This document shows, piece after piece, positions 46,649 through 55,174 of a stretch of DNA of 64,000 nt. Source of the stretch: Azospirillum brasilense (GTDB lineage Bacteria > Pseudomonadota > Alphaproteobacteria > Azospirillales > Azospirillaceae); contig NZ_CP032346.1 in assembly GCF_005222205.1 (NCBI RefSeq), positions 1,603,501-1,667,500 of the forward strand. The letters are read 5' to 3'. Below the pieces are notes generated by a model. The model was not told the origin of the DNA. It saw only the letters and a program-made list of their open reading frames with translations, and made no database searches. The first letter of the stretch is position 1; each line of letters begins with the position of its first letter. A program made the position numbers and the translations under genes.

Positions 46649-47710
46649 TCAGTTCGTGGCGGCGGGCGGAGTTGCGGTCTTGCTTTCGCGCAGCAGCACC
46701 ATGCTGATGCGGCGGTTGCGCGGGCTGCCCGGCTGGTCGGGCACGAGGAGATCGCGGTCGGCGCGGCCGATCACGTCCTGCACGCGCTCCTCCGGGATGC
46801 CACCGGCGATCAGGGCGCGGCGCGTGGCGTTGGCGCGTTCGGTGGACAGGTCCCAGTTGTCGCGCCCGGCCCCGGAGGTGAAGGGGATGCCGTCGGTGTG
46901 GCCGCTGATCGACAGCTTGTTGGGCAGCTTGGCGAGCGCCTTGGCCACCTGCATGACGAGCTGGCGGGTTTGCGGGTACATCTGGCCCGACCCGCCGGGG
47001 AACATCGAGACGCGGTCCTGGTCGACGATCTGGATGCGCAGGCCCTCGGGCGTCTGGTCGATCATCAGATTCTGGGCCAGCGGCTCCAGCTCCGGCACGG
47101 ACTGGATGGCCTGACGGATCTCGGTGGCGGCCTGCTGGAACTGGCGGGCCTCCTTCTGGGCGTCCTGCAGCTTCTCGCCGCCCTCCTTCACGCGCTCCGC
47201 GAAGTCGGACAGCCGTTCGCCCGGCTTCTGGCCGGGGATGCCGAGCTGCTTGGCCTGCTCCTCCAGCCGCTTCTGATAGTCGAGGCGCGACTCGTTGGAC
47301 TTCTGCTCGGCGGTCGAGGCGGGCGGCGGCGGGGCGGCGTCGGTGGGATCGTTGGCCTCCTCGTCCTCCTGGGTCGAATGGCCGGGCGGGCCGGAGACCG
47401 GAACGTCGGCGGACATCGGGGAGGAGGGGGAGATCTGGGCGCCCGGCGCGGTGATGGTGCGCCCGCCCAGCATGCCGCCGGACCCTGAGCTTTCACGGCT
47501 GACGGAGGTGGGCGAGAAATAGTCCGCGATGCCCTTGCGCTGGTCCGACGTGGTGACGTTGAGCAGCCACAGCAGCAGGAAGAAGGCCATCATCGCCGTC
47601 ACGAAGTCGGCGTAGGCGACTTTCCAGGCGCCGCCATGGTGGCCGCCATGGCCACCCTTCTTCTTCTTGATGATGATCGGCTGTTCGCCGCCGGACGGGT
47701 TCGCTGACAT
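46649..47710 (-). CDS. motB: Flagellar motor stator protein MotB
   Basis: A 353-residue stator subunit. After a basic tail (KKKKGGHGGHHGGAWK) comes the single membrane helix with the proton-carrying Asp35 in VAYADFVTAMMAFFLLLWLL. A long linker of about 110 residues rich in Ser/Pro/Glu separates it from the OmpA-like peptidoglycan domain (LSISGHTDGIPF, NWDLSTERANATRRAL, NRRISMVLL). No motA is nearby, as is known for several alphaproteobacteria where the two are unlinked. A perfect CtrA-type site lies 76-90 bases upstream. Confidence 0.95.
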   Translation of the reverse strand: MSANPSGGEQPIIIKKKKGGHGGHHGGAWKVAYADFVTAMMAFFLLLWLLNVTTSDQRKGIADYFSPTSVSRESSGSGGMLGGRTITAPGAQISPSSPMSADVPVSGPPGHSTQEDEEANDPTDAAPPPPASTAEQKSNESRLDYQKRLEEQAKQLGIPGQKPGERLSDFAERVKEGGEKLQDAQKEARQFQQAATEIRQAIQSVPELEPLAQNLMIDQTPEGLRIQIVDQDRVSMFPGGSGQMYPQTRQLVMQVAKALAKLPNKLSISGHTDGIPFTSGAGRDNWDLSTERANATRRALIAGGIPEERVQDVIGRADRDLLVPDQPGSPRNRRISMVLLRESKTATPPAATN

Positions 47711-47785
47711 GAAGCCTTGCTGAATGGGGCCTTGCGGTCGGGAATTCGCGGTCCGCGCGGACGCCCGAAGGGTGGGCCATCATCC

Positions 47786-47800
47786 TTAAGATCCATTTAA
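47786..47800. promoter_or_regulatory. Perfect CtrA-type site TTAA-N7-TTAA upstream of motB
   Basis: TTAA at 47786-47789 and TTAA at 47797-47800 are exactly 7 bases apart, the full CtrA consensus, which reads the same on both strands. It lies 76-90 bases before motB and about 140 before the divergent flavin reductase gene. TTAA is scarce in this GC-rich window. Binding is inferred; ctrA itself is 15 kb away in this window. Confidence 0.65.
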
Positions 47801-47938
47801 TGTGGCGGAGGGCGGCTTCCGGCCGCTTCCGGCCGTGTCGCGGCAGATGCGGCTTGCACCGAGGGTCCGGCTGGGTTAATCCCGCTGTTTCGCCGCAGCA
47901 CCCTCGCCCCAATAACCGACGAGCCCACACAGGCCGCC

Positions 47939-48418
47939 ATGACCATCGATTCTCGGGCTTTCCGCAACGCCCTCGGATGCTTCGCCACCGGCATCGCCGT
48001 GGTCACCACCGTCGCCCCGGACGGCGAGCCGATCGGCGTGACCGTGAACTCCTTCTCGTCGGTGTCGCTCGACCCGCCGCTGGTGCAGTTCTGTCTGGGC
48101 CGGGCGGCCATGTCGTTCGAGGCTTTCACCACCGCACCGTCCTTCGCGGTGAACATCCTGGCCGAAGGGCAGGCGGAGCTGTCCAACCGCTTCTCGCGCC
48201 GCGACCTGCAGGAGCGCTGGGACGGGGTGGGGGTGGAGCGCTGGGACAGCGGCGTGCCGATCCTCACCGGCTGCCTCGCCACCCTGGAGTGCGACCGGGA
48301 GCATGTCTATGACGGCGGCGACCACGTCATCATCGTGGGCCGCGTCCGTCGCCTGTCCGGCAGCGAGGACGGGAAGCCGCTGCTCTACTTCCGCGGCTCC
48401 TACGCGCAGCTGCCCTGA
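47939..48418 (+). CDS. Flavin reductase family protein
   Basis: A 159-residue FMN-binding split-barrel protein: LGCFATGIAVVTTVAPDGEPIGVTVNSFSSVSLDPPLV is the usual flavin-reductase start and the late GDHVIIVGRVRRL block holds the conserved His. Such enzymes supply reduced flavin to monooxygenases. No monooxygenase lies beside it. Divergent from motB. Confidence 0.9.
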   Translation: MTIDSRAFRNALGCFATGIAVVTTVAPDGEPIGVTVNSFSSVSLDPPLVQFCLGRAAMSFEAFTTAPSFAVNILAEGQAELSNRFSRRDLQERWDGVGVERWDSGVPILTGCLATLECDREHVYDGGDHVIIVGRVRRLSGSEDGKPLLYFRGSYAQLP

Positions 48419-48425
48419 TTGACCG

Positions 48426-48472
48426 CGCGGCGGCGCGGGCGACCGTTCCTTCCGGACGCCCGCGCCGCCGCG
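48426..48472. terminator. Large GC hairpin between convergent genes
   Basis: CGCGGCGGCGCGGGC (48426-48440) and GCCCGCGCCGCCGCG (48458-48472) form a perfect 15-base stem with a 17-base loop, between the flavin reductase and the RTX gene. There is ATCGTTTC after it but no real T tract. A bidirectional terminator is likely. Confidence 0.6.
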
Positions 48473-48492
48473 ATCGTTTCACTCAGCAGCGG

Positions 48493-50481
48493 TTACTTCA
48501 GCGTGAAGGCGAGGTAGCTGGAACCGTTGACCTCGCCGGGCGTGACCAGGACCGCGCCGGAAGACTTGCCGGCGATGGTCATGCTCATGTCGATGCTGCC
48601 GTTGTTGTCGAGGTCGATGTGCGCGGTGGCGCCCTTGGCGCCCTCGGCCCCGGCCATCTCGGCCCAGGTCAGTTTTGACGTGCCCTCCTTCCAGCCCCAG
48701 GCGGTGACCCATTCCCCCGGCTCCAGGTCGGTCACGGTCGACCAAGTGATGCCGCCGTCGCGGCCGTCCACGAAGAAGGTGTCGCTGCCGCTTCCGCCGA
48801 TCAGGTAGTTGGAGCCGAGACCGCCGTCCAGCACGTCGTCCCCGCCGCCGCCATTCACCGCGTCGTCGCCGCCCAGCGTGTTGATGAAGTCGGCATGCTC
48901 CGTCCCCTGCATCGCCTCGCTGTCGTTCTGGCCGATGTGCATGTTGCGAAGCCAGGTCACCGGCCCGGAGTAGCTGTCCATCGCCACTTCGGTGCTGGCA
49001 CCGCCGCGGGTGACGTAGAGGCGGCGTGCAGGATCGATGGCGGGAACGGGTGACGGGGGTGGAGTCAGCGACGGGGGGATGGGAGACGATGGGGGATTCG
49101 GATTCGCGCTCGGCGGGAGGAGGATGGAGGTGGCGTCCGCGGCGGCGAAGCTGCGGTCCGTGAAGGACAGCTGTTCGATGTCGACCAGAGTGTCGCTGAT
49201 TCCGAGTTTGGGAATCGACAGGATCAGGGTGCCTTGCACGGTGTAGGCATAAGCGTCGGTCGACGCGGCGTCGTAGACGGCGGTGTCGTTGCCCAGGCCT
49301 CCATGGAGCCAGTTGCGGCCCGTGCCGCCGATCAGCGTGTCGTCGCCGGACCCCGCCGAGATGTGGTCGTCGCCGGGGCCGCCATCGATGCGGTTGTTGC
49401 CGTTGTGGTCGAACCACACGCCGTCGGGACCAATCCTGGGCCCTTCGTTCGTTCCAAAGATGGTGTCGTTGCCGACGCTGCCGATGGCATTTTCAAAGAG
49501 GGTGTTCCAAGCGACGTTGTAGCCGTAGTTGACCGTGTTCACGGCCAAGTTGAAGTTCACCCCGGTTGTCGATGCGGAGGCGTCGAGAGTGTCGGTTCCC
49601 CCGGCGTCCCATAGCGCCCTCGTCAAAAGCGGCCCGTCGATCCGGTAGGTGTCATTCCCGGTTCGCGTGTTCAGATTGGCCCCATACCAGGACTGCAGCA
49701 CCTGGATGTCCGCCAACATCGGCCCCACCGGGTTGAACACCGCGCCGGCGGGCAGGCGGGAGACCGGCATTGTGGCCGACATCATCGTCCATTCCGTGCT
49801 CCACACGCCGTTCTCCGACGTCGGCCCCCTGTAGGGCGCGGGAGCGTCGCTTGGCTCGAAGCTGTAGGTGAGCCCGAGGGCGCGCCCGATCTCACGCAGG
49901 ATCGTCGCGTAGCCGCCGCCGCTGGCGGCGATGACACGGTCGGAATCGAAGGCCACCAGACCGCTGGACAGGGCCGTCGCGGACGGCCCGATGGCGTAGG
50001 ACGCGGTGTTGGGATCGCTGTCCAGCCGTGCGTCATCAATGAAGCGCAGATGGCCGACCAGAGCACCCGAGGCGCCGGGAGCGCCGGTCGCACCGCCCGT
50101 CGCCGACTCGGTGATTTCCACGAAGCTGATGTTGGCGACATCGGCGATGCTGACCAGGGCGCTGCGGATGGCGTCGCGGAAGGCAATGTCCAACGGTGCC
50201 GGGGTCACGCCCGCCGCGGCGACGGCGGGACCGCCGCTCTCGTAGAAGGAGTAGGTGAGTGTGACCGGCGTCGCGGCCTGGGCGGTGCCCCACTTGCTTC
50301 CCGACAGGATGGGGATGAGGGATGTATCGGAGATCGTCTGGGGAGTTGTGACGATGCCGGTTCGCAGCAGGGCGGGATCGCATCCCAGCGGGCCGCCGTC
50401 GATGTCGGTGGTGGGGCGGTTGGCGGAGGTCAACCCGTAGACGGTTGCGGAGGACGTAGGACCCCAGGCGGCAATGGACAT
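48493..50481 (-). CDS. Serralysin-like RTX protein with zinc ligands lost (pseudo-peptidase)
   Basis: A 662-residue protein built like an M10B serralysin: a catalytic-like domain (about 75-255), then MLADIQVLQSWYGANLNTRTGNDTY (serralysin C-domain), RTX calcium-binding repeats (GGPGDDHISAGSGDDTLIGG at about 365-385), a Pro/Ser-rich linker, and a second RTX block (GGGGDDVLDGGLGSNYLIGG) before a Ca-dependent C-terminal end SSYLAFTLK. Where serralysins have HEIGHALGLxH this has REIGRALGLTY (196-206): all three zinc histidines are gone while Glu197 stays; the Met-turn WTMMSAT remains. Codons are CGT and CGC in the DNA. No leader peptide, consistent with type I secretion; no such transporter is beside it. 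Confidence 0.85.
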   Translation of the reverse strand: MSIAAWGPTSSATVYGLTSANRPTTDIDGGPLGCDPALLRTGIVTTPQTISDTSLIPILSGSKWGTAQAATPVTLTYSFYESGGPAVAAAGVTPAPLDIAFRDAIRSALVSIADVANISFVEITESATGGATGAPGASGALVGHLRFIDDARLDSDPNTASYAIGPSATALSSGLVAFDSDRVIAASGGGYATILREIGRALGLTYSFEPSDAPAPYRGPTSENGVWSTEWTMMSATMPVSRLPAGAVFNPVGPMLADIQVLQSWYGANLNTRTGNDTYRIDGPLLTRALWDAGGTDTLDASASTTGVNFNLAVNTVNYGYNVAWNTLFENAIGSVGNDTIFGTNEGPRIGPDGVWFDHNGNNRIDGGPGDDHISAGSGDDTLIGGTGRNWLHGGLGNDTAVYDAASTDAYAYTVQGTLILSIPKLGISDTLVDIEQLSFTDRSFAAADATSILLPPSANPNPPSSPIPPSLTPPPSPVPAIDPARRLYVTRGGASTEVAMDSYSGPVTWLRNMHIGQNDSEAMQGTEHADFINTLGGDDAVNGGGGDDVLDGGLGSNYLIGGSGSDTFFVDGRDGGITWSTVTDLEPGEWVTAWGWKEGTSKLTWAEMAGAEGAKGATAHIDLDNNGSIDMSMTIAGKSSGAVLVTPGEVNGSSYLAFTLK

Positions 50482-50594
50482 ACGCGAGTATCCCGAAGAT
50501 TATTCTCGTTGCCCGATCAATCTATCACAGGATGTGGATGCTGCGAATAAGGCGCGCATGTGCGAATGACCCTTGTGTGTCATTCCACCGCAGG

Positions 50595-51842
50595 TCAGGA
50601 AATGTCGGTCATCAGCTCCGTCGGAAAGCCCGCCTCCTCCATGTGGGCGACGAGGCGCTGCACGTGGCTGCGCCCGCGGGTTTCCAGCACCACGTCGATC
50701 TCGGCCATGCGGACCGGCACGTCGTGGAACAGGCGCTGGTGGTGCACCTCGACGATGTTGGCCTCGGCCTCGCCGAGCAGGCGGGCGACCCGGGCGAGCG
50801 CGCCGGGGGCGTCGGTGATGCCGATGCGCAGCCGCACCATGCGCCCCTCGTAGACCAGCCCGCGCGTCAGGACCTGCGCCAGGATGCGCGCGTCGATGTT
50901 GCCGCCGGAGACGACGATGCCCACCCGCTTGCCGCGGAACCGCTCCGGATCGTCCAGCACCGCGGCCAGCCCCGCCGCCCCGGCGCCCTCGGCGACCAGC
51001 TTCTGCACGGTGGCGAGGCGGTAGACGGCCTCTTCCAGCCGTTGCTCGCCCACCTCCACCACCGCGTCCACATGCCGGCGGACCAGCGGCAGGGTGACGG
51101 CGCCGGGGGCCTTGACCGCGATGCCGTCGGCGATGGTGGCCCCGCCGCAAGTGATGGGCTGCCCGGCCAGTGCCTGGCGCATCGACGGGAACATGGCGCA
51201 TTCCACCCCGATCACCGCGATGTCCGGCTTCAGCGCCTTTGCCGCCACCGCCATGCCGCCGATCAGCCCGCCGCCGCCCACCGGCACCACCAGCACCTCC
51301 AGGTCCGGCGCGGCGTCGAGCAGCTCCAGGGCGGCGGTGCCCTGGCCGGCGGCGATCAGCGGGTCGTCGTAGGGATGCACGAAGGTCAGCCCCTCGCGCG
51401 CCGCCAGCTCCTGGGCGTAGGCCGCGGCGTCGCTCAGAGTCTCGCCGTGCAGTTCGACCCGCGCGCCGAGGCTTTCCGTGCGCTCCACCTTGGTGAAGGG
51501 GGTGAAGGACGGCATGACGATGACCGAGCGGATGCCCAGCCGTGTCGCGTGGCAGGCCACCGCCTGGGCGTGGTTGCCCGCCGACATGGCGATCACCCCG
51601 GCCCGCCGCTCGGCATCGCCCAGCGACAGCAGCTTGTTGAGCGCCCCGCGTTCCTTGAAGGAGCCGGTGAGGTGCTGATTTTCCAATTTCAGGACCACCG
51701 AACAGCCGGTGATCTCCGACAGGCGGGGGGAGGCTTCGGTGGGGGTGACGGGGAGATGGTTGCCGATCCGGGCGGCGGCGGCGCGAACGTCGTCCAGGGT
51801 CAGGGCCGGAGTCGGGGGCGGAGACGGTGTAGCCTCGGTCAT
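50595..51842 (-). CDS. ilvA: Threonine ammonia-lyase (catabolic/biosynthetic threonine dehydratase) with ACT domain
   Basis: A 415-residue PLP enzyme that converts threonine to 2-oxobutanoate. The PLP lysine is K63 in GSFKERGALNKL; the glycine loop is VVPVGGGGLIGG; MSAGNHAQAVA and VSGGNIDARIL are conserved. A C-terminal ACT domain (about 335-415, VRLRIGITDAPGALARVARL) suggests allosteric control. The length and single ACT fit the short TdcB-like class. ATGA overlap with the penicillin acylase gene upstream. Confidence 0.9.
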   Translation of the reverse strand: MTEATPSPPPTPALTLDDVRAAAARIGNHLPVTPTEASPRLSEITGCSVVLKLENQHLTGSFKERGALNKLLSLGDAERRAGVIAMSAGNHAQAVACHATRLGIRSVIVMPSFTPFTKVERTESLGARVELHGETLSDAAAYAQELAAREGLTFVHPYDDPLIAAGQGTAALELLDAAPDLEVLVVPVGGGGLIGGMAVAAKALKPDIAVIGVECAMFPSMRQALAGQPITCGGATIADGIAVKAPGAVTLPLVRRHVDAVVEVGEQRLEEAVYRLATVQKLVAEGAGAAGLAAVLDDPERFRGKRVGIVVSGGNIDARILAQVLTRGLVYEGRMVRLRIGITDAPGALARVARLLGEAEANIVEVHHQRLFHDVPVRMAEIDVVLETRGRSHVQRLVAHMEEAGFPTELMTDIS

Positions 51843-54259
51843 GGCGAACTCCCTGGACGGGTGGGGGAAAGCGTCAGCAGCGTGGCGCCGTCGCGGGCGA
51901 GCGTGCCGCGGTCGCCGGCCAGCCGCAGCCCCACGCCGTCGCGCCAGCCCTGCACCAGATCCCCCCAGTGGGGAGACAGCGGGTTGCCCGACTGGCCGGT
52001 GGCGATGGAGAAGCGGGAGTTGCCGAGGTCCGCCAGATCGTAGACCGCGCGCAGCCCCGGGCCATGGACGTGGGAGAAAGGGTCCTGCGGGTCGCGCACG
52101 CGGGTGGTGCCGCGGTTGACGGTGAAGGCGCCGCCGCCGGTGGGGATCGACAGGTCGAACAGTTGGCCGAGCAGCGGCACCCGGCCGAGAAGGCGGTGAT
52201 TCAGGGCGGCCTTGTGCTCCGCCCCCCAGCGCCAGCTGTTCATGTCCGCTCCGTGGCGCCGCTCGATCTCGGCCAGCGCCGTTTTCAGGGAGCCGGCGAG
52301 CATGACGGTGCAGTCCTCGCGGGCCGGCGTCGTCCGGTCGTCGCACCACTGCGGCGCCTGGGTCAGCACGCGGTGCAGGGCGCGCGGGCGCAGGTCCCAG
52401 TAGCTCTGGAACAGCGGCCCCAGCTCGTCGGCGAAGACGCTGCGCACCAGCTCCCGCTCCCACCAGGAGAAGATCAGCGGCTCGGCCCGGTCGCGGTCCA
52501 TCCGTCCGTCCCAGCCGGCCAGACGGTCCAGCGCGGCGCGGGCCTGCCCATTGAGATCGGGCACGTTGCGCAGCGGCTCCAGCATTAGGGGCAGCAGGTC
52601 GCGCGCCGGCAGGGACAGCTCGTCCATCTGCTGGGCGGCGACCTCCTCCACCGTGTGCGGGCCGTCGCCGAGCATTTGCACGATCCGCTCCGCGCGGGCG
52701 GGATCCGGCCATTCGGTCGCCAGGGCGTAGGGGTAGCCGGGGCCGACCACCGCGTTGTTGGCGTTGACGAACTGGCCCGACGGCGGATTCTCGGCCTGGG
52801 GCAGCGCGTCGAAGGGGATGTAGCCGATCCAGTCGTATTCCCCGGTCCAGCCCGGCACCGGAACGCGCCCGTCGCCGCCGCGCCGCACCGGGACCAGCGC
52901 CGGCGACAGGAAGCCCAGCGTCCCCGCCGTATCGGCGTAGACGACGTTCTGCTGCGGCGCCACGTGGAGGAACAACGCCTCGCGCACCGCGGCGGCGTCG
53001 GCGGCGTGGTTGAGGCGGTACAGCGCCTCCGCCGTGGTGTCGGCGGCGGACAGGCCGGGGAACGCCAGCGCCAGCGCATGCCCCTCCGGCGTCGCCTCGG
53101 CGGCGTCCGGCGTGGTCAGCACCGGGCCGTGCCGAGTCTCGCGCACCGTCAGCGTCTCGTCCGGCTGGCCGGCGACGCGGATCGTCTCCTGCCGCGTCTC
53201 GAAGGCCTCGCTGCCGTCCGGCGTCAGGTAGCGTCCGGGGTCCTGCGGGTCGAGCTTCTCGATGAACAGGTCCTGGGTGTCGCTGTGGGTGGTGGTGAAG
53301 CCCCAGGCGACGCGCCCGTTGTGCCCCAGGATGTGAAGCGGCACGCCGGGGATGGTCGCTCCGGCGATGCGGTGTTCCGGGGTCACGATGCGCGCCAGAT
53401 ACCACAGGACCGGCGCCTCCAGCCCGAGATGGGGGTCGTTGGCGATGATCGGCTTGCCGGTCGCGCTGCGCGCCCCGGTCAGCGCCCATTCGTTGGACGC
53501 GGTGTCGAAGCCGAGGTCGGGCAGGGCGGCCAGCGCCTTCGGCAAATCCATGCCGTCGAGCGCCGCCGCCAGGGTGACCGGGGCGGTGGGATCGGAGTCC
53601 GGGAACAGGTCGCGCATCTGCGCCGGCGTCAGGCTCTTCAGGGCGCCGGCGCGGAACAGCTCGTCCCGCGAATCGCCGGAGAGCTGGAGCGCCATCAGCT
53701 TGCCCCAGACGAGGCTGTCGGCGGGGCGCCAGGGCTCCGGCCTGTGGCGCAGGAGCTGGAACTCGATGGGCAGCGCCTCGCGGCGCGTCTCCATCCAGGC
53801 GTTGACCCCGGCGGCGTAGGCGTCGAAGGCCACGCGGGCCTCCGGCGACAGCTCCTCATAGGCCTCCTCGGCCCGGCGGTAGACGCCCAGCGTGCGCATG
53901 GAGCGGTCGAGCCGCAGCGCCCAGTCGCCGAAGCGCGTGCCGACCAGCTCGGCCAGACGCCCGGCGCCGCCGCGCCGCATCGTCTCCATCTGCCACAGCC
54001 GGTCCTGGGCATGGACGTAGCCGAGCGCGAAATAGGCGTCCCGCTCGGTGGCGGCGAAGATGTGCGGGATGGCGTTGCGGTCGCGCAGGACCTCCACCGG
54101 GCCCTCGATCCCCGGGACGGTGACGGCGCCCTCGTAGGACGGGGTCTGCTGGCGAAGCCACAGCAGGAACCCGCCCGCCCCCAGCAGCGGCACCACGACC
54201 ACCAGGGCGAGAAGAGCGACCAGGATGGCCAGGGGCTTGCGGACGGCGCGGGGAATCAT
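51839..54259 (-). CDS. Penicillin acylase family protein (Ntn hydrolase)
   Basis: An 806-residue N-terminal-nucleophile amidase precursor with a membrane anchor or signal (residues 9-35, AILVALLALVVVVPLLGAGG). The A chain has GPVEVLRDRNAIPHIFA and ALGYVHAQDRLWQMETMRRG. The self-cleavage point is before Ser255 in SNEWALTGARSATGKP, with IIANDPHLGL following; HSDTQDLF and NANNAV complete the active site. It acts outside the cytoplasm on acylated amides, possibly quorum-sensing lactones; the substrate is unknown. Its stop overlaps the ilvA start. Confidence 0.92.
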   Translation of the reverse strand: MIPRAVRKPLAILVALLALVVVVPLLGAGGFLLWLRQQTPSYEGAVTVPGIEGPVEVLRDRNAIPHIFAATERDAYFALGYVHAQDRLWQMETMRRGGAGRLAELVGTRFGDWALRLDRSMRTLGVYRRAEEAYEELSPEARVAFDAYAAGVNAWMETRREALPIEFQLLRHRPEPWRPADSLVWGKLMALQLSGDSRDELFRAGALKSLTPAQMRDLFPDSDPTAPVTLAAALDGMDLPKALAALPDLGFDTASNEWALTGARSATGKPIIANDPHLGLEAPVLWYLARIVTPEHRIAGATIPGVPLHILGHNGRVAWGFTTTHSDTQDLFIEKLDPQDPGRYLTPDGSEAFETRQETIRVAGQPDETLTVRETRHGPVLTTPDAAEATPEGHALALAFPGLSAADTTAEALYRLNHAADAAAVREALFLHVAPQQNVVYADTAGTLGFLSPALVPVRRGGDGRVPVPGWTGEYDWIGYIPFDALPQAENPPSGQFVNANNAVVGPGYPYALATEWPDPARAERIVQMLGDGPHTVEEVAAQQMDELSLPARDLLPLMLEPLRNVPDLNGQARAALDRLAGWDGRMDRDRAEPLIFSWWERELVRSVFADELGPLFQSYWDLRPRALHRVLTQAPQWCDDRTTPAREDCTVMLAGSLKTALAEIERRHGADMNSWRWGAEHKAALNHRLLGRVPLLGQLFDLSIPTGGGAFTVNRGTTRVRDPQDPFSHVHGPGLRAVYDLADLGNSRFSIATGQSGNPLSPHWGDLVQGWRDGVGLRLAGDRGTLARDGATLLTLSPTRPGSSP

Positions 54260-54364
54260 CGGAGGCCGGAACTCGGAAAGGGGGCTCGACTGACAGAGAT
54301 GGGGATGGAGGCCGCGCGGGGCCATGTTCGCCGCCTGTGATCGCGGCCGCCCGCAAACCCGGAG

Positions 54365-54751
54365 TCACGGCGCCGTGGCTTCCTTCAGGTATTCGACCAG
54401 ATCGCGGCGGTCGGACGCGCTGGTGATGGTCTGCATCGGCATCTTGCTGCCGGGGGTCATCACGTCGGGGCCGATCTCGAACAGGCGGGCCACCGCCGCC
54501 TCGTCCCAGACGATGCCGCTGCCCTTCAACGCCGGGGAGTAGTGATAGCCCGCCACCGCCCCGGCGGGCCGCCCGAACAGGCCCCACAGCGTCGGCCCCG
54601 CGCGGTTGCCGCCGTCCGGCGTCAGCGTGTGGCAGAAGGCGCAGGCGCGGAACAGCGTCTTGCCGCGCTCCGGGTCGGGCGCGTCGTCGCCCAGCGCGGG
54701 GCCGCCGGCGGCCAGCAGGAGGAGGGCGGCCAGCGGCAGCCGGCCGCTCAC
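54365..54751 (-). CDS. Small exported class I c-type cytochrome
   Basis: A 128-residue cytochrome with a signal peptide (about 1-25, LPLAALLLLAAGGPALG). The haem motif is CAFCH (TLFRACAFCHTLTPDGG), with the second ligand Met in PGSKMPMQTI and NRAGPTLWGLFGRPAG between them, as in cytochrome c550/c2-like proteins. Start GTG at 54751 overlaps the DUF3553 stop (GTGA). Electron-carrier role in the periplasm. Confidence 0.88.
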   Translation of the reverse strand: MSGRLPLAALLLLAAGGPALGDDAPDPERGKTLFRACAFCHTLTPDGGNRAGPTLWGLFGRPAGAVAGYHYSPALKGSGIVWDEAAVARLFEIGPDVMTPGSKMPMQTITSASDRRDLVEYLKEATAP

Positions 54752-54930
54752 GGCGCGTCGTCCGGATCGGTGACGGTCAGGGAAACCACCGACGTGTTGA
54801 TGAGCAGCTTTCCCGCATTCTCGAAATTCACGGTGACGCGGTCGCCGACGGCCGACTGCACCTGCCCCAGCCCCCAGTCGGGACGGGCGGGGTGGCGCAC
54901 CCAGGCGCCGGGAACCAGTGAATCGTCCAT
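54748..54930 (-). CDS. DUF3553 small Tudor-like protein
   Basis: A 60-residue protein: VPGAWVRHPARPDWGLGQVQ followed by VGDRVTVNFENAGKLLINTS. This is the DUF3553 domain, a small beta barrel otherwise seen at the C-terminus of UvrD/PcrA helicases; here it is free-standing. Strong AGGAGG site before the ATG at 54930. Translationally coupled to the cytochrome by a GTGA overlap. Confidence 0.85.
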   Translation of the reverse strand: MDDSLVPGAWVRHPARPDWGLGQVQSAVGDRVTVNFENAGKLLINTSVVSLTVTDPDDAP

Positions 54931-55174
54931 GCCGCGCCTCCTGCATCCGCCGGAACTGGTTATCGCTTTCGCGGGATGACCGTGGAAAAGCGGCGGCATC
55001 CGCGCTCCTGGAATGATACAAACGAACGTCGCCGCCGGCCATCCCCACGGGGCACCGGCATGCAACAGAATGCCGCCCGGCCGGGGGAAGTTCCTGGACG
55101 ACGTTCCCTGGGCCGCGGCCATGGTCGTCCTCCGGTTCGCCGAAGGTCGGCCGTCAACGATCTGGAGACCACCC

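Noticed and set aside
50564..50585. GAATGAC/GTCATTC dyad after ilvA as a terminator
   Set aside because: Seven-base stem with an 8-base loop and no T tract on either strand; too weak to call.
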